A stretch of DNA of 38,964 nucleotides from Neobacillus massiliamazoniensis (GTDB lineage: Bacteria; Bacillota; Bacilli; Bacillales; Cytobacillaceae), in contig NZ_CVRB01000010.1 of NCBI RefSeq assembly GCF_001048695.1, positions 1-38,964 on the forward strand, written 5' to 3'. The position numbers and the translations under genes are program-made. Under the pieces are notes generated by a model. That model did not search any database, was not told the origin of the DNA, and saw nothing but the letters and a program-made list of their open reading frames with translations. Shown piece after piece: positions 32,052-38,964 of the stretch (positions are counted from its first letter, which is position 1; each line of letters starts with the position of its first letter).

Positions 32052-33377
32052 ATGAAGAATTACTTTGAGTTTGAAAAATTAGGAACAAGTTATCGTCAAG
32101 AATTTATTGGTGGTTTAACAACCTTTTTGGCTATGGCCTATATTTTGGTGGTCAACCCGCTGACGTTGTCTTTAGCAAGTATTAAGGATTTCCCTGATGT
32201 ATTAAGAATGGATCATGGCGCTGTCTTTGTAGCAACGGCAATAGCTTCTGCCATTGGATCCATTGTCATGGGGTTACTCGGAAAGTATCCGCTAGCGCTG
32301 GCACCAGGGATGGGGTTAAATGCCTTTTTTGCTTATACCGTTGTGCTGGGAAGCCATATTCCTTGGCAGCATGCACTAGGTGCAGTTTTGATTTCCGGAG
32401 TATTCTTCTTTCTATTAACTCTTACTGGTCTTCGTGAAAAAATCATCAATGCGATTCCAGTTGATTTAAAACATGCTGTAGGAGCAGGGATTGGTTTATT
32501 TATTACCTTTATCGGATTCCAGCAATCAGGTATTATTGTAAAAAATGATGCCACACTTGTTGGGTTAGGAAATTTATCGAATGGAACTACCTTGTTGACG
32601 ATTTTTGGAATTGTGATCACCGTCATCATGATGACAAGAGGAATCAAAGCGGCCGTTTTTTATGGGATGATTGTCACTGCTATTGTCGGAATGATTTTTC
32701 ATTTAACTCCTGTCCCACATCAATTGATAGGTAGTGTACCAAGCATTAAACCAACATTTGGCGCAGTATTTTCGGCATTTGGAGACCACTCCTTCTGGTC
32801 AACCAGTATGATTGGAATTATATTAACCTTCTTATTTGTAGATTTCTTTGATAATGCTGGGACACTTGTCGCAGTTGCCAACCAGGCAGGATTGATGAAG
32901 GATAACAAACTTCCAAACGCAGGAAGAGCGTTGTTATCTGATTCCATTGCTACAATGGTAGGAGCGGTATTAGGAACGTCAACAACTACCTCTTATATTG
33001 AATCAACTGCAGGGGTAGCTTCCGGGGCCAAAACAGGGTTTGCTTCATTAGTTACAGCTGGGCTCTTTATTCTATCAATCTTTTTCTATCCGTTATTATC
33101 CGTTATTACGACGCCTGTTACAGCGCCTGCACTTATTATCGTCGGAGTATTAATGGTTTCATCGCTGGGTAACATTAATTGGAAACAATTCGAAATTGCT
33201 GTTCCCGCGTTTCTAACCATGATTGCAATGCCACTTTCCTACAGTATTGCGACGGGTATCGCCATTGGTTTTATTTTCTACCCTATCACTATGATTGTGA
33301 AAGGAAGAATCAAGGAAATAAATCCAATCATGTATGTATTCTTCGTCATCTTTCTTGTATATTTTATTTTAAAATAA
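32052..33377 (+). CDS. pbuG: guanine/hypoxanthine permease PbuG (NCS2/AzgA family)
   Basis: 441 residues, about 12-14 membrane helices. It imports guanine and hypoxanthine with protons. Family landmarks are FIGGLTTFLAMAYILVVNP (17-35), GKYPLALAPGMGLNAFFAYT (77-96) and LFVDFFDNAGTLVAVANQAG (256-275), with GTSTTTSYIESTAGVASGA (305-323) lining the substrate site. GGGGGAG precedes ATG 32052. Riboswitch-controlled and following guaA, as in B. subtilis. A terminator follows at 33577. Confidence 0.93.
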   Translation: MKNYFEFEKLGTSYRQEFIGGLTTFLAMAYILVVNPLTLSLASIKDFPDVLRMDHGAVFVATAIASAIGSIVMGLLGKYPLALAPGMGLNAFFAYTVVLGSHIPWQHALGAVLISGVFFFLLTLTGLREKIINAIPVDLKHAVGAGIGLFITFIGFQQSGIIVKNDATLVGLGNLSNGTTLLTIFGIVITVIMMTRGIKAAVFYGMIVTAIVGMIFHLTPVPHQLIGSVPSIKPTFGAVFSAFGDHSFWSTSMIGIILTFLFVDFFDNAGTLVAVANQAGLMKDNKLPNAGRALLSDSIATMVGAVLGTSTTTSYIESTAGVASGAKTGFASLVTAGLFILSIFFYPLLSVITTPVTAPALIIVGVLMVSSLGNINWKQFEIAVPAFLTMIAMPLSYSIATGIAIGFIFYPITMIVKGRIKEINPIMYVFFVIFLVYFILK

Positions 33378-33412
33378 GGCTATGTTAAAGCTCATTGTTG
33401 ATTTTGCTACTA

Positions 33413-33542
33413 TGTTGATTGGAGCGGAAGGCGCTCGACTCCTGCGGGAGTACGGGGCAGGGGAGACCCCGCAGGCGCAATAGCGCCGAGGAGGCTCCCC
33501 GAACCGCCCGCGGAAAGCGAGCGCCTGGAGCGGAAATCAACA
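33413..33542. repeat. intergenic repeat core, copy 3
   Basis: Full-length version of the GC-rich core at 3404-3531: TGTTGATTGGAGCGGAAGGC start, GACTCCTGCGGGAGTACGGG, AGCGCCGAGGAGGCTCCCC, and end AGCGGAAATCAACA. Here it lacks the GGTGACAGGCACC outer module, showing that core and outer parts are separable. Between pbuG and its terminator. Confidence 0.8.
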
Positions 33543-33576
33543 GGTGAGTTTAAAGGATCCTAAAATAAAGTGAACA

Positions 33577-33605
33577 AAGCCGCCTGATGAATTGGCGGTT
33601 TTTTT
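33577..33605 (+). terminator. pbuG terminator
   Basis: Stem AAGCCGCC / GGCGGTTT (one G-U), 9-nt loop, run of T. Located 200 nt after pbuG, beyond the repeat. Confidence 0.85.
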
Positions 33606-33680
33606 ATTTGTTGAAAAATCCTATAATTAAATAAAGTATGAAAAAATGAACCTATTTAAAAATACTGTCGAATGATGTCG

Positions 33681-33709
33681 TTGACTTCCTGTTTCGTCTC
33701 CTTTAACAT
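33681..33709 (+). promoter_or_regulatory. candidate glcT promoter
   Basis: TTGACT (33681-33686), 17 bp, TAACAT (33704-33709), about 42 bp before the glcT start. Confidence 0.45.
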
Positions 33710-33751
33710 GTTTATGATAGAGAAAAGTTCTGTGAAATGGAGAATAATGGT

Positions 33752-34594
33752 ATGGCAAAAATATTGATTGAAAAGGTCTTAAATAATAATGTGTTAATCG
33801 CAGAACACTCAACTTATGAAGAAGTCGTACTAATTGGAAAGGGCATCGGCTTTAATCGAAAACGCGGGGAATACATCGATACGAACGCGGTTGAAAAGCT
33901 TTTTGTCTTAAAAGATGAAAAGGAACAAGAAAACTATATTAAATTGCTTCCATTTATCGACACAGACTATTTAGAAATCATTATTTCTGCCATCGACCTT
34001 ATCAAACAACGATCAAATTCGACGCTAAATGAACATATTCATGTGGCTTTAACGGACCATTTAATGTTTGCGATTACAAGAGCTTCGCAAGGGATGGCGG
34101 TCAATAATCCGTTTTTAGTTGAAACAAAGGCCCTTTATCGGCGTGAATATGAAATCGCTTTAGAAGTTGTTCAATTATTGAATCAAAAAATAGGGATACA
34201 GCTGCCAGTTGGTGAAGTTGGCTTCATTGCCCTTCACATCCATAGCGCCATTACCAATAAAAGCTTATCTGATGTAAATCAATATTCCCAACTGATCAGC
34301 AGGCTGGTGGAGATGGTGGAAGAGCAGTTTGACATTACGATCGACCGCGAAGGTATTGATTACGTGAGGCTTATCCGGCACCTTCGATTTGCTATTGAAC
34401 GTGTGATCAAAGGTGAAAAAGTCGAGGAACCAGAAAAAATTGCAGCCCTATTGAAAGAGGAATATCCGGTATGCTATTATCTTTCCTGGAAGCTCATTAA
34501 AGTGATGCAGCAAACCTTAAAAAAGCAAGTTTTTGATGCGGAAGCTGTTTATTTGACGATGCATCTGCAAAGAATTCAAAATAAAATTAAATAG
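33752..34594 (+). CDS. glcT: PTS transcription antiterminator GlcT
   Basis: 280 residues from ATG 33752, chosen because GGAGA lies 8 nt upstream; an ATG at 33737 precedes that site. The RNA-binding CAT domain is at ~1-58 (KVLNNNVLIA; GKGIGFNRKRGEYI). PRD1 covers ~65-170 with HIHVALTDHL, and PRD2 ~171-280 with the FIALHIHSA and MHLQR motifs. In B. subtilis GlcT is inactivated by phosphorylation by EIIGlc when glucose is absent; with glucose it binds the ptsG RAT and prevents termination. It should recognise both RAT copies in this window, at 16094 and 34606. Confidence 0.95.
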   Translation: MAKILIEKVLNNNVLIAEHSTYEEVVLIGKGIGFNRKRGEYIDTNAVEKLFVLKDEKEQENYIKLLPFIDTDYLEIIISAIDLIKQRSNSTLNEHIHVALTDHLMFAITRASQGMAVNNPFLVETKALYRREYEIALEVVQLLNQKIGIQLPVGEVGFIALHIHSAITNKSLSDVNQYSQLISRLVEMVEEQFDITIDREGIDYVRLIRHLRFAIERVIKGEKVEEPEKIAALLKEEYPVCYYLSWKLIKVMQQTLKKQVFDAEAVYLTMHLQRIQNKIK

Positions 34595-34605
34595 CTATTA
34601 TTTTT

Positions 34606-34634
34606 ACGTGTTACTGATACGATCAGGCATGAGT
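34606..34634 (+). promoter_or_regulatory. RAT antiterminator RNA target of ptsG
   Basis: From ACGTGTTACTGATACG to CAGGCATGAGT, 12 nt after the glcT stop. Overlaps the terminator arm by nine bases. A weak promoter (TCTGCA at 34564-34569, 17 bp, TTAAAT at 34587-34592) lies inside the glcT end. Confidence 0.9.
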
Positions 34635-34717
34635 GAAAGTAATAATTGAAATGAAGTTTTAGGGGAATTCTATTCCTAAAAATCTCCATTCTAATTACTT
34701 TTACTCATGCCTTTTTT
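34626..34717 (+). terminator. ptsG leader terminator
   Basis: 18-bp stem, arms 34626-34643 (GGCATGAGTGAAAGTAAT) and 34694-34711 (ATTACTTTTACTCATGCC), enclosing a second hairpin, TTTAGGGGA...TTCCTAAA, and followed by TTTTTT. Mutually exclusive with the RAT. Confidence 0.9.
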
Positions 34718-34738
34718 ATTTGTTTTTTTTTGTCTGTA

Positions 34739-34753
34739 ATGTAAACGCTTAAT
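34739..34753 (+). promoter_or_regulatory. cre-like site before ptsG
   Basis: ATGTAAACGCTTAAT matches the cre consensus except for the last two bases. It lies between the leader terminator and the ribosome site, where CcpA could act as a roadblock. Confidence 0.45.
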
Positions 34754-34786
34754 GAGCTTGAAAAATTTTTTGGGGGGGGATAACAA

Positions 34787-36862
34787 ATGTTTAAAAAGGC
34801 TTTTGGCGTCTTGCAAAAAGTAGGTAAAGCGCTAATGCTTCCAGTTGCCATCTTACCGGCAGCAGGTATTTTATTGGCTATTGGAACCGCGCTTCAAAAT
34901 CCTACGTTAACAGATTTAGCACCGTTTTTAAATAACCATGCAGTTGCAATGGTTGCTAACATTATGGCACAAGCAGGCGGTATTATCTTTAGTAACCTTG
35001 CACTTCTTTTTGCGGTAGGGGTTGCCGTTGGTTTAGCAGGAGGAGAAGGTGTAGCCGGACTAGCTGCAATTGTCGGTTTCCTCATTATGAATGTTACAAT
35101 GGGAACTGCATTAGGGATTACTCCAGCAACAGTAGCGAAAGATCCAAACACTTATGCATCTGTTTTAGGTATTCCAACCCTGCAAACAGGTGTATTTGGC
35201 GGTATTATCGTTGGTATTGTTGCATCATCTATGTATAATAGATTCTTTAATATTGAACTGCCATCTTATTTAGGTTTCTTTGCTGGTAAGCGCTTTGTTC
35301 CGATTGTTACGGCAGCAAGTGCTGTTGTTTTAGGTTTACTCATGATCATCGTTTGGCCGCCAATCCAATATGGTTTAAATTATTTCTCAACACACATGGT
35401 GGATGCTAATTTAACTCTTTCGGCTTTTGTTTTCGGTGTTGTTGAACGTTCCCTTATTCCATTTGGATTGCATCATATCTGGTATGCGCCATTCTGGTAT
35501 CAATTTGGAAGCTATACAACACATGCCGGTCAAGTCGTTCATGGTGACCAAGCGATTTTTATGGCACAGATTAAGGATGGAGTGCAACATTTAACTGCTG
35601 GAACATTTACAACAGGTAAATATCCATTTATGATGTTTGGTCTTCCGGCAGCTGCATTAGCGATTTATCATGAAGCTAGACCGGAAAAGAAAGCGATTAT
35701 CGGCGGTTTGATGTTCTCAGCCGGTTTAACCTCTTTCTTAACAGGTATTACAGAACCAATTGAATTTTCTTTCTTATTTGTTGCACCGGTATTATTTGCT
35801 ATTCACTGTATTTTTGCCGGATTATCATTCATGGTAATGCATTTATTAAATGTAAAGATTGGTATGACGTTCTCCGGGGGATTAATTGACTATACTCTAT
35901 TTGGTTTACTTAATCCGCAGACAAATGCGTGGCGCGTCATTCCAGTAGGTATAGTATTTGCTCTTATTTATTACTTCGGATTCCGTTTTGCGATTCGCAA
36001 ATGGGACTTAAAAACACCAGGACGTGAATTGGAAGAAGAAGAAGATCAAGCACCAACAGGTAAAGCTGGCTCCAGTGATCTTGCTGGCGATATTTTAGAT
36101 GCGATGGGCGGAAAGGAAAATATTGCTCACTTAGATGCTTGTATTACCCGTCTTCGTGTATCGGTAAATGATATTAAAAATGTAGATAAAAAAAGATTGA
36201 AAAGCCTTGGAGCAGCAGGTGTCCTTGAGGTAGGAAACAATATTCAAGCCATTTTTGGCCCGCGTTCTGAAATCATCAAAGGGCAAATGAAGGATATAAT
36301 GGAAGGTAAGCGCCCTCGTACAACTGCTGAGGTTTCACCGGAAAAAGGTGTGGAACAGCAAATTGAAGAAATAAATCCTAGTGCGCTACAAACTGAACAA
36401 AAAGACGACGATGTTTTTGTTTCACCTCTTAATGGGGAAATAGTTCCAATTACGGAAGTACCTGATCCAGTTTTTGCTGGGAAAATGATGGGCGACGGCT
36501 TTGCGATTGTACCAGCTGAAGGTTTGGTGGTTTCCCCTGTAGATGGTAAAATCGTTAACCTGTTCCCAACGAAACACGCTATTGGCATTCTTTCAGATAA
36601 CGGCCGTGAAATCCTAATTCACGTTGGTATCGACACGGTTAACTTAAAAGGACAATGCTTCGAAACATTAGTTTCTGAAAATGACCGGATTGTAAAAGGG
36701 CAGCCGTTGTTAAAATTTGATGTTGCTTATATTAAAGAGCATGCAAAATCAACCATAACACCAATTGTCTTCACCAACTTGGCTGAAGGTGAAAAGGTTG
36801 TCATTGAAAAACAAGGACACGCTGATCTGAAACAAGAGGGAATTGTAAAAATCACAAAATAA
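34787..36862 (+). CDS. ptsG: glucose-specific PTS EIICBA component PtsG
   Basis: 691 residues. EIIC membrane domain to about residue 410, with GITEPIEFSFLFVAP near 322-336 and HHIWYAPFWYQFG near 228-240. The EIIB domain has phospho-cysteine C452 (LDACITRLRVSV). The EIIA domain has H597 (KHAIGIL) and phospho-histidine H612 (ILIHVGIDTVNLKG). It transports and phosphorylates glucose. The ribosome site is a run of eight G (34772-34779) before ATAACAAATG. Controlled by GlcT antitermination. Confidence 0.96.
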   Translation: MFKKAFGVLQKVGKALMLPVAILPAAGILLAIGTALQNPTLTDLAPFLNNHAVAMVANIMAQAGGIIFSNLALLFAVGVAVGLAGGEGVAGLAAIVGFLIMNVTMGTALGITPATVAKDPNTYASVLGIPTLQTGVFGGIIVGIVASSMYNRFFNIELPSYLGFFAGKRFVPIVTAASAVVLGLLMIIVWPPIQYGLNYFSTHMVDANLTLSAFVFGVVERSLIPFGLHHIWYAPFWYQFGSYTTHAGQVVHGDQAIFMAQIKDGVQHLTAGTFTTGKYPFMMFGLPAAALAIYHEARPEKKAIIGGLMFSAGLTSFLTGITEPIEFSFLFVAPVLFAIHCIFAGLSFMVMHLLNVKIGMTFSGGLIDYTLFGLLNPQTNAWRVIPVGIVFALIYYFGFRFAIRKWDLKTPGRELEEEEDQAPTGKAGSSDLAGDILDAMGGKENIAHLDACITRLRVSVNDIKNVDKKRLKSLGAAGVLEVGNNIQAIFGPRSEIIKGQMKDIMEGKRPRTTAEVSPEKGVEQQIEEINPSALQTEQKDDDVFVSPLNGEIVPITEVPDPVFAGKMMGDGFAIVPAEGLVVSPVDGKIVNLFPTKHAIGILSDNGREILIHVGIDTVNLKGQCFETLVSENDRIVKGQPLLKFDVAYIKEHAKSTITPIVFTNLAEGEKVVIEKQGHADLKQEGIVKITK

Positions 36863-36867
36863 AAAGG

Positions 36868-36897
36868 TAGAGCCGGCCAAGGTTTAGGCTGGCTCTT
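36868..36897. terminator. bidirectional terminator between ptsG and the glycosyltransferase gene
   Basis: 10-bp stem AGAGCCGGCC / GGCTGGCTCT (one G-U), 8-nt loop. The minus strand continues into CCTTTTTATTTTG, a good T run; the plus side has only TTCTACATG. It abuts the stop codon of the glycosyltransferase. Confidence 0.7.
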
Positions 36898-38340
36898 CTA
36901 CATGTTTTTCCGAACAATATACCCCCACTTATTAGAAGTAATAATCGTTAATTGATTGGAATTAATGATATCCTCTGAATCATGTCCTTTTCTTAATAGT
37001 AGTAAAGCATTTTCCCTTTTTAAAAAATCACTAACGTCACCATTTTCTATAAGTAAGTCACCATATAATTTTGATGCCAAGACCATATTTTGAGTCCACT
37101 TCAATGGGCTTTTCGGATTATGAACAAACAAACTGTATCCCTTTAAATCGTCTATTTTTTGGACGTTCTGAATCAATCTGATGTGCAATTTTGAGGGGGG
37201 ATTCCCTAAATAGGTTTGAATCTCCCACTCATGGAACAACGATACAACCAGAATAGAAAATAACAGAGCAGCCCTAGTTGCAGTCTTTCCGTTCAAGAGG
37301 ATCTTGCTAGAAAGGGCACCGATTATAACCGAAAGTGTAGGATAAACAGGTAAGATATACCACCTAATTTTCGTCTTGGCAAAGGTAAAGAACAAAATAG
37401 GTACTATAATCCACAAGCATAAACCTAAATAATAGGTAGCTTTCTCTGCTTTCAATTTGGAAATAGATAACTCCCTAAAGGGATACAGAAGAACTAATCC
37501 AATAAGAAGCAAGAGCCAAAAGGAAAAGTAATTCCATAAAGTTAAAAAATAATAGGAATACCCGCCGATATGTCCCTCGATCGCATTCGATGACCTTTTG
37601 AGCAGGTCGTAAGCAATCATATTATTAAAAAACTCCATACCATCATATTGATATCTTATACACGCCCAAGCAAATATGGGAGCGAACATGAAGGTGAATA
37701 ATAAAATCCAATTTATATAAGTGAGTTTCTTATAGCTCCCTGTTAATAGTAGGTACAAACAGATGATGGCTGCAATATTGCCGGCGTGCCAGCTTTTTGT
37801 TAAAAAAGCCAGAGCGAATGCAAACCCGGACATATAGAGGAAAATTGGCTTTTCTTTAAAAAGTAAAAGTGACAAAATTGCTGTAGTAAAGAAAAAAACA
37901 AATAGTGCATCTGCATCCCCGGTTCTTGCACTGTGATCTGTTAAGAATTGCGTGCATGTTGCTAAAGTTAACGTGGATATGAGGGAGGCTAATTTTCCGT
38001 GCTTTAGGTTTACGAAAACAGCAACAAATATAATCGTTAGTATTGCTGAAATGGCTGAGAATAGTCGAAGCCCTAGGGTGTTGTAGCCTGCAATTTTATA
38101 GCCGGCCATATTTGCCCAAAAACTTAATGGAGGTTTCAAGTTCCAATAGTCGATTTGATTAAGATATGTATTTACGAGAAAATTCCCCTTTTTTAACATT
38201 TCGTAAGCACTTACTCCATGCCTTGCTTCATCCCAACTGGAAATGGGGAATGTGCCCAAGCTATAAAAAATATTATAGGATGCTAAAACCAGTAAAACAG
38301 TCAAGAAAATCGGATAATACCTTTGACATAAACCGTACAT
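36898..38340 (-). CDS. GT39/ArnT-like membrane glycosyltransferase
   Basis: 480 residues, about 10-11 membrane helices and a soluble C-terminal domain. The GT-C family acidic pair D37-E38 lies in the first loop (SSWDEARHG). NQIDYWNLKPPLSFW (61-75), with the invariant KPP motif, follows, and TKIRWYILPVYP lies near 320-331. Such enzymes transfer a sugar from a polyprenyl-phosphate donor to protein, lipid or cell-wall polymer outside the membrane. AAGGAGC precedes ATG 38340. Convergent with ptsG, no neighbour of related function, so the acceptor is unknown. Confidence 0.85.
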   Translation of the reverse strand: MYGLCQRYYPIFLTVLLVLASYNIFYSLGTFPISSWDEARHGVSAYEMLKKGNFLVNTYLNQIDYWNLKPPLSFWANMAGYKIAGYNTLGLRLFSAISAILTIIFVAVFVNLKHGKLASLISTLTLATCTQFLTDHSARTGDADALFVFFFTTAILSLLLFKEKPIFLYMSGFAFALAFLTKSWHAGNIAAIICLYLLLTGSYKKLTYINWILLFTFMFAPIFAWACIRYQYDGMEFFNNMIAYDLLKRSSNAIEGHIGGYSYYFLTLWNYFSFWLLLLIGLVLLYPFRELSISKLKAEKATYYLGLCLWIIVPILFFTFAKTKIRWYILPVYPTLSVIIGALSSKILLNGKTATRAALLFSILVVSLFHEWEIQTYLGNPPSKLHIRLIQNVQKIDDLKGYSLFVHNPKSPLKWTQNMVLASKLYGDLLIENGDVSDFLKRENALLLLRKGHDSEDIINSNQLTIITSNKWGYIVRKNM

Positions 38341-38593
38341 AATCGAAAGCTCCTTATTCTATAGATTTACATAGTTTTTTCTCGATGACTAAAACAAAAG
38401 GAAACCATGCATTTGCTTTAGAGAAGGGGCAGTAATTTTCCTTTTTTAAATATCTCTATGTTATTTTGATTCCCTGCCAAATCTGATTTATTCGTGGATT
38501 ATTTTACCGAAATCTGATTAAACGATCGTAGTTATTGTCTGTTTCAAAACTTTGTTTCATGGGGAGCATCCCGAAAAAAATATAAAAAACTTA

Positions 38594-38622
38594 TTGACGT
38601 TTTATTTTGAAGATGATAATAT
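38594..38622 (+). promoter_or_regulatory. rRNA operon promoter P1
   Basis: TTGACG (38594-38599), 17 bp, TAATAT (38617-38622), preceded by an A/T-rich AAAAAAATATAAAAAAC block that can act as an UP element. 38341-38573 holds no gene. Confidence 0.75.
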
Positions 38623-38686
38623 ATTTTAGCAGTCGTTAATGACGAGTAAACAACACAATGAAGTTAAAAATTAATTTTAAAAAGTG

Positions 38687-38715
38687 TTGACTCGCTGCTT
38701 ATGATCTGATATATT
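38687..38715 (+). promoter_or_regulatory. rRNA operon promoter P2
   Basis: TTGACT (38687-38692), 17 bp, TATATT (38710-38715), followed by AATAAGG, allowing initiation at A or G. The tandem P1-P2 spacing of 93 bp is typical of Bacillus rrn operons. Confidence 0.8.
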
Positions 38716-38756
38716 AATAAGGTTGCTTCTGAAGGAAGTTAAGAAGCGATTGTGAT

Positions 38757-38769
38757 TGTTCTTTGAAAA
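38757..38769 (+). promoter_or_regulatory. rrn leader boxA-like antitermination site
   Basis: TGTTCTTTGAAAA resembles the boxA sequence of rrn leaders, where the Nus factors bind nascent RNA. It lies ~95 bp before 16S. A small stem GCTTCT / AGAAGC precedes it. Confidence 0.6.
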
Positions 38770-38854
38770 CTAAACAAACAAAAACGTCAACAAACAATAA
38801 TTATTCACTTCATTTAATGATGTGAAGCCAACGTAAATTCGAGCTAAATCAACT

Positions 38855-38964
38855 TTCTTGGAGAGTTTGATCCTGGCTCAGGACGAACGCTGGCGGCGTG
38901 CCTAATACATGCAAGTCGAGCGAATCTTTGGGAGCTTGCTCCCGAAGGTTAGCGGCGGTGAGGT
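38855..38964 (+). rRNA. 16S rRNA, 5' end (partial)
   Basis: Starts TCTTGGAGAGTTTGATCCTG and continues through CTCAGGACGAACGCTGG and ATGCAAGTCGAGCG, the universal 5' end of bacterial 16S rRNA. It runs off the window. Same strand as the operon at position 1. Confidence 0.96.

Overview
The window is chromosomal DNA from a low-GC Gram-positive bacterium of the Bacillaceae, probably a Neobacillus- or Bacillus-like genus. The evidence is gene order matching two Bacillus subtilis neighbourhoods (ydiB-C-D-E-F-G-H with ydiK-ydiL-groES-groEL, and yeaC-yeaD-yebA-guaA-pbuG), CIRCE-controlled groE, purine riboswitches, a GlcT/RAT-controlled ptsG, strong AGGAGG ribosome binding sites and Bacillus-type intergenic repeats. 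Species cannot be fixed from the sequence alone.

Layout. Bases 1-510 are the tail of one rRNA operon (23S end, 5S, initiator tRNA-Met, tRNA-Asp). Bases 38594-38964 are the promoters, leader and first bases of 16S rRNA of the next operon, in the same orientation. Between them: the t6A tRNA-modification/ribosomal acetylation cluster tsaE-tsaB-rimI-tsaD (706-3341); a DnaA-box cluster (3604-3749); ABC-F ATPase ydiF on the minus strand; moaC and the redox repressor rex; an operon of a MerR-like regulator, two bactofilin-type polymer proteins and a DHA2 drug exporter (7173-10762), where B. subtilis has tatAy-tatCy; ydiK and ydiL on the minus strand; groES-groEL.

Bases 14384-24859 are an accessory zone: remnant of a mannose-PTS EIID gene, manO, a broken 3' piece of a glcT-like antiterminator with its RAT/terminator leader, then intact manLMN (EIIAB, EIIC, EIID), a Gfo/Idh/MocA oxidoreductase, a DmpA-type P1 peptidase, a beta-lactamase-fold serine hydrolase interrupted by one UGA, a solitary L25/Ctc protein and a SAM methyltransferase. 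Bases 25391-33377 are moxR-type ATPase/DUF58/transglutaminase (yeaC-yeaD-yebA), then guaA and pbuG, each behind its own guanine-class riboswitch. Bases 33752-36862 are glcT and ptsG, followed by a convergent GT39-like membrane glycosyltransferase.

How parts connect. The most interesting signal is that manLMN sits directly behind a near-copy of the glcT 3' end plus ptsG leader. The RAT hairpins of the two leaders differ at one position by eye, so one GlcT protein probably controls both the glucose PTS and the mannose-type PTS. The codon that breaks the glcT relic lies inside a perfect TTGACA box, suggesting the dead gene has been turned into a promoter. Other notable items are four perfect same-strand DnaA boxes downstream of tsaD, a five-unit 20-21 bp phased array in the guaA leader, a 52-bp tandem array before yeaC, and nested Bacillus intergenic repeats. 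All calls are from reading the sequence; no database search was run.
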